The translations under genes were made by a program, and so were the position numbers. Source: Chamaecrista fasciculata (taxonomy: Eukaryota > Streptophyta > Magnoliopsida > Fabales > Fabaceae). From it: 64,000 nt of DNA. The DNA lies in NCBI GenBank assembly GCA_003254925.1, contig QANZ01043758.1, positions 3,934 to 67,933 on the forward strand, written 5' to 3'. This document shows, piece by piece, positions 10,484-20,529 of this stretch. The notes beneath the pieces were generated by a model. That model saw only the letters and a program-made list of their open reading frames with translations. It was not told where the DNA came from and ran no database searches. Each line of letters starts with the position of its first letter. The stretch's first letter is position 1.

Positions 10484-11052
10484 CAAAAAATAAAAAGATG
10501 AAATTGGGATTAAAAAATAAATAAATAACTTATTCAATGCCAGTAAAAAAAAAAAAAGAGGATAGCTACGGAAAAATTCCATAGCAAAATCATAGCTACA
10601 TTTTAATTTAAAAGAAAAAAAACTTAGCTACGGAATATTTCCATAGCAAATCCATAATTATATTTTAATTTTTTTAAAAAACCTAATTAGCTACGGAAAT
10701 TTTCTATAGCTAATAATGTTAGCTACAGAATTCATTTAGTTATGAATTATTCCATATCAGCTCCATAGCTAATCAATAGCAAATATTTCCCATTTTTGGG
10801 TATCGATTATTTTCTTCAAATTAGCTACGGAATTATGTTCCGTAGCTAATTCAAAGCTAATTAGCTATAAACTAGCTACAGAATTTTTCCGTAGCTAATT
10901 CTATTTTTTCTTGTAGTGCTAGTGGTCAGGGACTTGATATTGTTTAAGTAAGGTTTTGGTCGGATTCCATACTCTGTAAATAAAGTTATTTTTGTTAGAA
11001 GACTCTCTCACTCACGAGGTGAATCGAATTTAGATTAGTCAAAATAAAACTT

Positions 11053-11435
11053 TAAATATCACGAGAGACTTCCTTGATGAGAAGCTTATCACATTCATAG
11101 AGAAGCAAATTCATGTGCAGACATTTTGGCAAATTATGGTAGAAGAAATCTTTCATCCCTCATTGTCTTCTCTAGTATCTCGATCTTTCCAAGACAAGCT
11201 ACAGATGAAGATGGATAGGAAAAGAAAACAGAAGAAGCATCCTCCTTAAAGCCTCAATTTGTTTCCTCTTCGCCTGTTTTCTTCTGTTATCTCTCTTGGT
11301 TATTTTATTCTTTCTTTTAGTGACTTGTTGTCTTTTGTTTTTTTTTTTCTTCTTCCCCTTCTTTAATTTGTAATTCTGCACATACATCCTTGTAATGTTG
11401 ACTTAATAAAGTTACGTATTTCTACCAAAAAAAAT
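11053..11435 (+). mobile_element. 5'-truncated LINE, RNase H end and A-tail
   Basis: The frame 11081-11218 reads AYHIHREANSCADILANYG and on to a stop, a clear match to the C-terminal end of the RNase H domain of plant L1-type LINEs (pattern REAN.CAD.LAN.G). It is followed by a T-rich 3' untranslated part, AATAAA (11405) and an A8 run (11427-11434). It sits in the duplicated 3' flank of the RING-less gene. Confidence 0.72.
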
Positions 11436-12907
11436 TTAAATACCGGATAGAAAAAAAATTAAGAACTTGTGTAAATTGTAATTATTATTATTGAATTGGT
11501 TTTCTTTTTCTCCTTGGATTTTTTTAACGCTTTGACTTATAACTACAAAAATTTATACTTTTAATTTTAGGAGGGTTCTTAATGTGATTTTTTAATAATT
11601 TTTTTAAATGAGGTATAAAGTAGACTTCAGTGATTCACTTCATGAGAATAATCAATAAAAGTTCATGCTTTATAAAAAAATCGTCACTATATCTGTATGA
11701 GTGAAAACTGATTATGGCCTCATAAAGTCATGGGTGGAAACTTGAGCTATTAAAGTTGGGGTGATTTTATGGCAAAAAAAAAGTTGGGGTGATATTTTTA
11801 TTTCTTATATATTTATTATTTGTAATATATTAATTATTGAGTAAATATTATTTTATACTATAGTTTTAAAAGATCGACTACCAAAAAGCCTCTTAGACAT
11901 ATATAATAGTATAGATTTTTTTACATATTGATTTATAATATATTGAGTAAATATTATTTTATACTATAGTTTTAAAAGACCGATATGCATGTAAAATTTT
12001 AATTACATAAAAATTTAGAATTATATTAAAAAAAGATTAATTTGATTATATCTTAAAATAATAAAAATATATAATCATGAAAAATAGTAATTTCTTTTTT
12101 GAATGAATATATACATGAGGTAGGAGATGTTATGATTTTTTTTGTAGGAAAGAGGTTATGATTTTATGGATGTGGAGTAGTGGGCTGAGAGAAAACTAAT
12201 TTTTGCCTTCATGATGCACATATTGTTTATTTTTTATTTTAATTTGTCATATAAAAATAAGTGATTCATATCTTATACTATACTATTATATATATTTTTG
12301 AAAGATTGACTACCAGAAGGCTTCTCAGACATATATAATAGTATAGATATAGATATTGATATAATTATAATGCATACTCTTATAATCATGGCCGAAGCCG
12401 ACGACTACGATAACGTTGATCACTTTGTAATATTTTTCCGACCATGATTTTAAGAGTATGCATTTGACAGCATCTGTCATTAGGTGGCCAAAATACCGGA
12501 ATTAAATGCACTATAATGGTGCAATCCGGGTTGATCTCTCAAAGAACTTCTAATAATTTAAAAGCTGATAGTGTTGAATTTCTACTTATTGGGTGAAAGT
12601 AACGGAGAATGTTCTTTAAAATAGTTCATAACACCTAAGACACAAATTGAATTAAGAAATAAATGTTTTTGAGGACTAAATTGAAATTAATAATAAAAAA
12701 TGAGTTAAACAACCACTGAGAGAAAGGCACCCGATGGAGCATATGGATCAAGCAGTCATCACTATATAAAATTATGTCAGAATTATCTCACATTGACTTT
12801 TCAGTTTTTATTTTCTTAAAGTTGTTAATTATATTTTGAATAATTTTATATTATATAATTTTGACTGAATGGCCGACTACCAGAAAGCCCCTCAAACATA
12901 TATATAA
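11436..12907. other. A/T-rich DNA with Helitron-like debris
   Basis: There are two minus-strand Helitron-like 5' ends (TCTATACTATTATATAT at 11899-11915 and 12331-12347), each next to a conserved GACTACCA-AAGCC segment. A 35-bp direct repeat lies at about 11845-11880 and 11940-11975. No gene was recognised. Confidence 0.5.
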
Positions 12908-13094
12908 CTAGGAGCTTTGCGATAGGACACACAAATATGTATATAAAATAAATGAGGGACCAAATCGTTAACTCAGTAAAATATGAGGGATCAAATTGTA
13001 AGTTTCTACTTATTTTAGTTACATGTAATATTTTTATCTTAGTATGAGTGGGAAAACGACCAGAAAGCTCCTCCCACGTATAATATAGTATAGA
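12908..13094 (-). mobile_element. Short non-autonomous Helitron (187 bp)
   Basis: On the minus strand it starts TCTATACTATATTATACG and ends ...GCAAAGCTCCTAG followed by T, the usual TC...CTRR ends with T at the target. The body is homologous to the Helitron at 61508-61703: the same order of 'ggtcc' stretches, TTATTTTATATACATAT, and then a stem region, here decayed. Another Helitron-like 5' end abuts its 3' end at 12907. Confidence 0.6.
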
Positions 13095-13134
13095 AGTATA
13101 TATATATAGATAATATTTCTTTTTGAAATTAAAG

Positions 13135-13137
<3 letters not shown>

Positions 13138-13170
<33 letters not shown>
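13138..13170. repeat. TA microsatellite
   Basis: A pure (TA)n run of about 32 bp. Confidence 0.85.
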
Positions 13171-13173
<3 letters not shown>

Positions 13174-13372
13174 AATGCTTCAAATATATTTAAAATTTTG
13201 AAATGCTCTTTATATATATATATATAAACATGTGTGTCCCTTGAATTATATGTTGTTTCATTATAAACTTAGCTTGAAGTGAATTTTAAGCACAATAAAT
13301 ATGATAAATCTTCAATTTAAATAAAAAAACGCAATCAAAAGAAAGAAATGTTAAAATAGTCTTGATCAATTC

Positions 13373-13373
<1 letters not shown>

Positions 13374-13408
<35 letters not shown>
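13374..13408. repeat. TA microsatellite in the duplicated 3' flank
   Basis: A (TA)n run inside the duplicate of the 3' flank of the 4269 gene, expanded relative to the short run at 4183-4193. Confidence 0.8.
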
Positions 13409-13410
<2 letters not shown>

Positions 13411-13499
13411 TCCTCATTAATTTTTCTCTGTACTCACAGAAAGAAAAGGAAAAAGAAAAAAATAAAATAAAATCTATAGGCAAACGTTTACCATAGACG

Positions 13500-13570
13500 A
13501 AAATAATATACATCATGTAAGCCAAAACGGCATATAGGACATGTCGTTTTGCCACTACCCAACCAAGATA
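13500..13570 (-). pseudogene. 3' stump of a RING-H2 gene
   Basis: The bases match the last part of the RING gene at 4269-4898: the WLG.GKTTCPICRFGLHDV region on the minus strand, plus its 3' flank down to about 13350. The match stops abruptly inside the RING and the next bases match about 5195, upstream of the parent gene. About 840 bp, including the start, membrane segments and most of the RING, were thus deleted in this copy. Confidence 0.8.
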
Positions 13571-13622
13571 GTATCGTTAATATATATTTATCTTGTTTCC
13601 AAAATACAAAACACATTTGTAT

Positions 13623-14000
13623 GGCGAAATTGTATTTCCCCACTCTGAACTATGTGTTCAATTGCAATGTATCCCCTAATCTATGAAAAATAACAATTAA
13701 CCCCCTAATCTATTAATTTTGTAGCAATGTCCTTCTAACCATTTGTAACACCGTTAACTCTTTTATTTTGAACTCATTGTAAGTTGCATAAATACTTCAT
13801 AAAATGGTCACGTGACATAATTTTATATAACATGTGCAACTCATATGAGACTGAAAAAATAAAAAGTTAACGATATTACTAACGGTTGTGGGGACATTGC
13901 TAAGAAATTAATAGATTAAGGGGTTAATTATAATTTTTTATAAATTAGGGAGTCATTGCAATTGAATACATAGTTCAGAGTGGATAAATGCAATTTCCCC
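13623..14000. mobile_element. Mutator-like MITE (378 bp)
   Basis: The terminal inverted repeats start GGCGAAATTGTATTTCCCC and, inverted, GGGGAAATTGCATTTATCC. They are flanked by an imperfect 9-bp repeat (13614-13622 CATTTGTAT and 14001-14009 TAATTGTAT). The unfilled ancestral site is preserved at about 5262-5275, which lacks the element. No coding capacity. Confidence 0.78.
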
Positions 14001-14544
14001 TAATTGTATTGTTCTTGTGATTTTAAACTTTAAAAATGATAGATATCTTATCTTTTTATTTTACAAATTTATTTTAAAAAATCAAATTATCAAATAAGTT
14101 TGTTGAATTCTTGATGCTTTTTATCACTACTTTGGCGGGAGTGATTACTAGGGTTACAAAATAACTTTTAAAATATTTTTTTGGCAAAAATTTGTTTCTA
14201 TCTTCAAAAATGTGTATTGAAAATGAAATTAAACAATTGATATAAAAATCAAAAAAATAAAAACTGAATATATTCCAACAAGATTTTGTAATCATCGATC
14301 CACGTCTTAAATTTCTTGAATTATGAATTATGAAGAAGGATAAAAAAAAAAAAGAAAAATCTCAAATTAAAAAGCATTATTTCAAAATAAAATAGCTTAA
14401 AAGATTTGATAAAGATAATATATATTTGAGAGAGATATGAGATAAGTATATATTATATACACATCATAAGATGGTAAATCTTATATATATATAAACACGC
14501 ACAATCTCCTTTTCCTTATGAAACTGAAATTCATTCAAACTCTA

Positions 14545-14553
14545 CTATAAATA
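14545..14553 (+). promoter_or_regulatory. TATA box of the 14710-15081 gene
   Basis: CTATAAATA lies about 160 bp before the ATG, at the aligned position of the TATA elements of its two paralogs. Confidence 0.5.
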
Positions 14554-14709
14554 TAAAGGCTTTACTTTGTTTATTCATATCTCCACCTCCATCATCATCT
14601 GCTTTTTAGTTTGAGAGTAGATCCTATATATACATTAAGTTGGTTTCTATATTTACTGGTTTTGGTTATTATTCCTTTGTATTTGAGAGAATCCAGCGAC
14701 TAATTAACA

Positions 14710-15081
14710 ATGGACTTGAGTGCGAGTTTGAAGAAATCTTTTCTAGAATCATTCACTGATGCCTCCACTGGCACTACTTATATGATAGCAACTCTGGGAA
14801 TTATACAGTTGGCACTTATAGAGTTTACACGTATTTATTATCCAATAGCTCTCAAAAGTTGGTTTACTGTTGCAGAGTTATTAACAATTTTATTGGCAAT
14901 CATTTATCTTGACATCCTTCATAGAAATAGACTCAATGAAGTTCTACGACGACGTCCACGTACGAGTGTAAATGTAGTCAAGATTTATCATATGCAAAGA
15001 AACTCCATTCTACGACGACGACGTACGAGTATAAGTGTTAATTCGCAGCTACCTATGCTCAGTAATCCAATTCGAGATTAG
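14710..15081 (+). CDS. RING-less two-pass membrane protein, truncated paralog of the RING-H2 genes (123 aa)
   Basis: This is the sister of the 6798-7130 gene. It starts MDLSASLKKS and has two hydrophobic segments (about residues 22-44 and 48-70, sharing IEFTRIYY and LAIIYLDIL with its sister). A basic C-terminal part carries an internal duplication: VLRRRPRTSVNV and ILRRRRTSISVN are two copies of one segment. It ends NSQLPMLSNPIRD, with no PPLKxF motif and no RING. The promoter and leader match those of the 6798 and 26189 genes. Length differences from its sister keep the reading frame, which is mild evidence of constraint. It could modulate intact relatives by sharing membrane segments; a decaying gene is the alternative. 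Confidence 0.55.
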   Translation: MDLSASLKKSFLESFTDASTGTTYMIATLGIIQLALIEFTRIYYPIALKSWFTVAELLTILLAIIYLDILHRNRLNEVLRRRPRTSVNVVKIYHMQRNSILRRRRTSISVNSQLPMLSNPIRD

Positions 15082-15312
15082 CTTCCTCCTCTTTTTCTTC
15101 TTTTGCTAGGGTTTCATCTATGAATACCCTTATGTTATTTTTATTTTTATTTTTGGACCCTTATGTTATCTTTTCTATTCCTAGCTTTACTGCTTTTTAT
15201 GTTTCAAGTTTCAACCTCTTTATGTCACTTTTCTGCTTTCTATCGCTTTGTTTCCTTTGTTGCCATTTAGTCTCCTTCTGTCGTTTATGTACTCAACTCT
15301 TAAGTTAATCTA
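15082..15312. other. Duplicated 3' flank of the RING-less gene, part 1
   Basis: It matches 7131-7335 closely (GCTAGGGTTTCATCTATGA and the following T-rich stretch). The match is interrupted by the next element and resumes at 16725. Confidence 0.65.
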
Positions 15313-16724
15313 AGGCCCAGTTCGTTTTCGTTTTGATTATAATCTGTTTTGATTATAATCAAAATAAACATGTTCGTTTCCGTTTTTTTTCTGATTCAAT
15401 TATAATCATGATTTTTTAATAATCAAACACACTCAATTACACTTATACCCCTATACATAAACCTATAATTACCTATACTCTAATACATTCAATCATCCAT
15501 CACAAGGGCAAAATAGTCATTTAATCTGAATATTGGGCCATGTTGTAAATACTTATTGTTTGTCTTGGGCTAAAATGTTATTTTGCCCAGATTATTTAGG
15601 GATCAAATTGTCATTTTAGCCACTCCTTTCTTTCTCTCTCTCCTTTCTCGTCTCTCTCTGGTCTCTCTCTCCCCCCCCCTCTCGTCTCTCCCGATCTCCC
15701 TCTCTCTCGTCTCTCCCGATCTCCCTCTCTCTCGTCTCTCCCTCTCGTCTCATGACTTCCATGTATCAAACCCACAAAAATCGAGCTTCTTCTTCCTGAA
15801 CTCAAACCCAACATCGCTTTGTTTGATTTCATTTTCTGGTTCCCAAATTGGATTGATTTTCGGTAGGAATTCAGTTTCATTACTTCATCCTCACTGGTAT
15901 TACTATTATCAAGTCAATCAATATTGTCGACACAGCATAACTTATACGGTGCTAAGATAGCATCCTCTCTGACATATTATTTCTATAGGTTGCTCTTTAA
16001 TTTCAGTTTTCAAAAATTGATTTTGATTTAATCAACAAATTTTAGAAGTTTGCTGGTCGTATAGCAAATAGAAAGTCATGTGAGAGAGGGAGATGACGAA
16101 GAGGCTCTGAATGCGTCTCTCTCATCTGCAAGACGAGAGAGAGGGAGAGTGACGAGAGATGAGAGAGGGAGAGTGACGAGAGATGAGACAAATAAGCTAA
16201 ATTGTATTGTTTTTTCGGGTCCGCACAAGTTTTAACATTCTCTCTCATCTGATGCGAATCGGTGCACCGATTTTCTTTGTTGGTGCACCGAATGTCGACA
16301 AGTAGAAGACACTTTAATCCTTGTTGGTGCACCGTTTCGCAGGCAAAAAATGAAACGGTGCACCGATTCGGAAAAACATCCCCCAACCTACTCACAAAAA
16401 TAATCAAGATTTCACGCTTTTCAAGGCAAACAGTAACATTTTTGTTTTTTTTCTAAACAACAATCACATCAAAACATACTTTTATTATAATCAAATCACA
16501 CCTTACTTTTTCTAACTTTTTCTTCCATTTATACCCCTATACAATTTATCAATTTCCTTACTTTTTATCCACCTACCACAATCATTACATACCCATTTTA
16601 ATAATTTCACACAAATAATCAACAATCATCCAAACACCACTACAAAAATAATCAAATTTAATTATAATCAAACCATGATTATAATCAAAACAAATTTAAA
16701 AAAAAACGGAAACGAACTGACCCT
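15313..16724. mobile_element. Non-autonomous TIR element, 1.41 kb, TA or TAA target duplication
   Basis: The ends read AGGCCCAGTTCGTTTTCG and, inverted, AGGGTCAGTTCGTTTCCG, each followed by GATTATAATC copies. The undisturbed site survives at about 7326-7336, proving insertion at a TA (or TAA) that is now duplicated (15311-15312 and 16725-16726). This suits Tc1/mariner or PIF/Harbinger. The interior has a CT-rich block (15630-15750), GA-rich blocks (16080-16190) and four copies of the palindrome-like GGTGCACC (16261, 16282, 16325, 16357). No transposase was recognised; the open frames inside are low-complexity. Confidence 0.75.
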
Positions 16725-17890
16725 TAAATTTGCACGTTTTATGGGTATTGATCAAGACTTCAACCTGTGTGTGTCATCTTTAATTAAGCATATTTCTGAT
16801 GATATAATTTTAGTCTACTCTTGAGATTCAACAACTAATGTTTTCTTCTTTAGGTTTTTTCATTCAAAATTAGAATATTTATGAAGGTTGATATGTTGCA
16901 CTGATTTAAAAATTAATTTTTAATTAAAAAATTAAATTGATTAGAAATTGAAGGAGGTGGTGGCCTGGATATGCATTAAATAGGGAGATAGAGTGAATTG
17001 CCTATAAATAAAGGTAATTTCTTTATAAATTGTGTGGTGTGTGTATCACCAAGATGTAGTTTTGAGAGAATAATGAAGTCCCATAAATGGGAGGGGGCTT
17101 TCACAATATAATCTGGGAAGGGCTTATAATTTTTCCGTACAAAAATTATATTTGGGAGAGGATTTATAATTTTTCTGTTTAAAAATTATAGTTGTGAGAG
17201 AGGGTTTATAATTTTCTCCGATAAAAATTGTATTGAGGAAGATTTGTAATTTTGTTCGTGCAAAAATTATAATTATAATGAAGTTGTCCCAAACCACGTT
17301 AAATTTCTTGTGTGTAATTTTCTTTATTTCTCTTTTTTTTATTTAATAGTTGAGATGATTGTCGAGGCCCTACACTTTTTCCTTCGATTTTTTTTTATAA
17401 TTCCTTTATTTGTGTGATGTATGAAATATATTAAAGAAAGTAAATTTAAAAAGTTAGAAACAAGTTCAAGGTCAGGGTCGATTTTTCTGTTTTTCGTGAT
17501 GATTATTATTGCCACTAATTAATAAAGAATATTTTAGGTGACGAACTTTCTAGTCGCCACAGAATGTGCTTTAATTAGTGGTGATTTTCCTAATTTTGTG
17601 GTGTCTGGTGGGAAGAATTCAAGAACGGAGAATTGGTTCAGCCTTTTCAATGTTGCACTCACGTTCAATGACTTGTGTATTAATTCTGGGTTGAACATTA
17701 GGAAAATTACATATTTGATATGTTTAGCTTATGAGATACAATATAATTATTGTCTTTAATAACAGGAGAGGAATAAATGTATTATCACATTAGTTAATTG
17801 ACGTGGGAATTGCACAAGACTTGACAACTTGCGTACGTATCCTCTTTAATTAAGTATATTTCTAATGTTATTTTTTTCTTTTGTTAAAAT
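16725..17890. other. Duplicated 3' flank of the RING-less gene, part 2
   Basis: It resumes the match to 7336-7935, interrupted by an LTR-like insertion at about 16853-17376. The segment around 17520-17680 is also present inverted at 18270-18400. Confidence 0.6.
16853..17376. mobile_element. Insertion of about 520 bp, possible solo LTR
   Basis: Absent from the homologous site at about 7455, so it is an insertion. It carries CTATAAATA (17001), then four imperfect tandem units of about 42 bp (17108-17275, each with TTATAATTTTTC...AAAATTATA), and ends GAGGCCCTACA. The promoter-like box followed by repeats suits a retroviral-type LTR, but the TG...CA ends and a 5-bp duplication could not be fixed. 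Confidence 0.4.
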
Positions 17891-17939
17891 TTCTAATGTT
17901 ATATTAATATAATCTAGTTTTTACTTGCTATCAAATTAA

Positions 17940-18240
17940 AAAGAATTACTATCAAATCTAGTTCAAGTGTTAAGCGACTTGATATCGTTTAAGTTTTCAA
18001 TTAAATTCGAGACTTTGTAAATAAAGTTAGTTTTGTTAGGAGACTACTCTTTCACCCACGATGTGAATGACTCTTTGTAATTTTCATCTTAAAAATATCT
18101 TTTACATAAAATTAGTTGTACTTTTATTTAGTTTTCTTAATTCAACCATGTTTACATATTATTTTTCTTATATATTATTAAATTTAAGTTTTCTGAATGA
18201 TTATATTATAAGTACCATTTAATTTGTTCTATAATATATT
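17940..18240. other. End of the duplicated flank
   Basis: Its 17960-18066 part matches 10925-11035 on the far side of the CACTA-like element, which fixes where that element was inserted. No gene was seen. Confidence 0.5.
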
Positions 18241-18462
18241 TTGGTTTGATGTTTTTTAAAAAAAAAAATTAGAAAAAGGCTGAACCAATTTTCCATTCTT
18301 GAATTCTACCCACTGGACACCACAAATTAGGAAATTCACCACTAAAGCACGTTTTGACCTTGGGGTTGTCACAGGGTCGCCAGAGAAAGATGTATTTTGA
18401 ATAATGTAACACCTAAAATGATAAATAATAGATGAATATTTAAAATTTAAAATATATACTTA

Positions 18463-19250
18463 TTAAGAACAAATTTTATAAATCGATTTGAAAATATAAT
18501 TTTTAATGTGAAATAAATTTTATCCAAGTTCCAAGGTATGGAAGGTTAACTTTCTTATTAAGATTAAAAGGTAGTACTATAATATTTCCTTATATTCAAA
18601 TGTTCCTGCTGTGATTTTATTACAGTAATATATACTAAGTTGAAACTATGATTATATATTATCTGTGATATACATATCTAGCTATGTCTTTGGTAGGAAA
18701 CGAAAGAAGACTGTGCTGGAATAAGTTGAAAGAAGAGGGTCAAGATCGTTTGATGATCTTATAAAAGACCTCAGTATGAAAGAGGACTGAGTTCCCTCTG
18801 TGAGCTGACTTATTTTTGGTCAAAACTATATATATATATATATATATTGTAGCCGATATATATAGTTTTGTTTAGTATATATTGCTGCTAATGCACCAGC
18901 AACAATATATACTAAGCAAAACTATATATATATAACTTCACAAGCAGCAATATATACTAAGCAAAACTATATAGGGTTTACAATTTAATTCCCTACTATA
19001 GTCCATTAATTCTATTTTTGCTATAGGTTTTGACTTATCCCAATGTACTAATGGGTTGTCACTATAATTTTCTACCAACCTTTCCTCTATTGTCTTTTGT
19101 CTTATTAAATTAATATGTATATATAGTTTTTGCTATTTGAAGGGGCCTATCATTTTGTAAAAATTGAATTTCAATATTATTTGTCCTATTAAGAACAGAT
19201 TTTATAAATCGATTTGAAAATATAATTTTTAATGTTAAATAAATTTTATT
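18463..19250. repeat. Direct repeat of about 60 bp bracketing 670 bp
   Basis: TATTAAGAACAAATTTTATA and the following bases at 18463-18522 recur at about 19188-19247 with few changes. Between them lies a block with TA runs and repeated CAATATATACTAAGCAAAAC units (18905, 18947; inverted near 18870). Confidence 0.55.
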
Positions 19251-19449
19251 TTCTATAAATATATTTGTTATTTTTAAAAAAATGTTGAAATTGTACATAG
19301 ATATGTCATTAAATTTCTAAAATCAAAATATTTAAAAAGATGATAATATTAGATAAGATGTTAAACCAAATGCTTAATTATATTAAAAATGACACACAGG
19401 TTAGTGTTGATCATTACCCATATACTCATATAGTAACTAACTAACGTGG

Positions 19450-20110
19450 TAATCCAGACAATTGTATCTTTCAAGCTAAAACGACATATAGGACATGTAA
19501 TTTTCCCGACGTTTAACCAAGAATGAATACACGACTCATGGAACTCATGATTGCAAATAAGAAACGGCTGAAAACCAACTCTTCATATTCTTGAACTCTT
19601 CTAGGAAAATGACGCACCTTATTGGTTCTTTCCAAAACGCTTCAAATTAAAGGTGGCATGAGCAGAATACTCATACTGATTACTTTTTTTTTTTTTCTTG
19701 ATAAAACGTGTGATTTAGATTAACTTAAGAGTTCCGTACATAAACGACAGAGTAGGAGATTAAACGGCAACAAAAAAAACAGAGCGATAGAAAGCAGAAA
19801 AGCGACATAAAAGTGGTTCAAACATTAATAGAGAAGATAACATATATAAGTCCATAGAAAAAAAAGAAAAAAATAATATATGAAACCCTAGCAAAAGAAG
19901 AAATTAAAGAAGTGCCGCCAAAGGAAAAAAGAGAAGAGGAAGCTAATCATCAATGTCATCTATGAATACGTAACTGTAAGGGTATTCATAGATGATACTT
20001 ATTAATTACTAAGCCTAGCAAGCTGCGAATTAATGGACTTTGTACGATGTGTCGTTTGATCAATAATCTCAATTTCATGTCGCATGGCCTTGAGAGAAGA
20101 AGAGATTACT
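19450..20110 (-). pseudogene. RING-H2 gene broken by an insertion and frameshifts
   Basis: Read on the minus strand, the copy starts with HEIEIIDQTTHR...KSINSQLARLSN and a stop (about 20090-19990), matching the region between membrane segments and RING of the 26189 gene and the C-termini of the two RING-less genes. About 300 bp of T-rich insert ending in an A-run follow. Then MSILLMPPL resumes (about 19670) and a RING with stops and frameshifts runs to 19450, in which the CNHEFHES and ITCPICRFSLKDTIV regions are still readable in shifted frames. The membrane segments are missing. The promoter remnant lies at 20530-20720. Confidence 0.75.
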
Positions 20111-20380
20111 AAGAAAAACATAAGAAAGAAAAGAGAGATTAATTAAATTGGACAATAATGCTTAATTTATAAAACAACCCTACAAACAGAGAGATAGAAA
20201 GAAGAAGAGAGTAATTAAATTCCCAGCAAAGAAATCAACAATATAAGGACTTAAAACATATATTCCTGACTAATATGGTAGGGTAATCACTGATAAGGAT
20301 TTGAGGCTTAAACTCATTTCCAAAGCCAAATGTTCCTAAAATCCATCCCTTCTTGCGTCACTTTGAAAATGTCTCACTCA

Positions 20381-20510
20381 ACCTGGCTTTTATTTCTTCA
20401 CACTTTCTTTTTGATTTATGTAATGCAAAGGTCTGTAACAAAACCTTTTAACAGTTTGTTAGTCCCTGTTACTATGTTTTTTCTTTAATGAATTTTCATT
20501 TTACCAAAAA
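20381..20510 (+). mobile_element. 5'-truncated retroposon (LINE-like 3' end)
   Basis: This 130-bp insert ends in TGAATTTTCATTTTACCAAAAA, typical of plant LINE 3' ends, and is flanked by a perfect 16-bp duplication GAAAATGTCTCACTCA (20365-20380 and 20511-20526). Confidence 0.72.
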
Positions 20511-20529
20511 GAAAATGTCTCACTCACAC

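Larger units (their letters stand above)
7937..10918. mobile_element. Non-autonomous CACTA-like element carrying host gene fragments (Pack-CACTA)
   Basis: The right end reads TTTTTTCTTGTAGTG, the inverted form of CACTACAAGAAAAAA, a typical plant CACTA end. The left end CACAAGGAAAAAAC is a decayed match. Both subterminal regions (about 7950-8130 and 10560-10910) are dense with TAGCTACGGA and TTCCGTAGCTA motifs in both orientations, as expected of CACTA subterminal repeats. No transposase was found. Alignment with 17860-18060 shows homologous flanks on both sides. A clear 3-bp target duplication was not seen (AAT on the left, CTA on the right). Inside lie a SAC-domain phosphatase exon, an NPH3-family fragment and a nested MITE. 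Confidence 0.72.

Noticed and set aside
15583..16456. Open frames of 89-125 aa rich in Ser/Leu or Arg/Glu
   Set aside because: They translate CT/GA low-complexity blocks inside a transposon.
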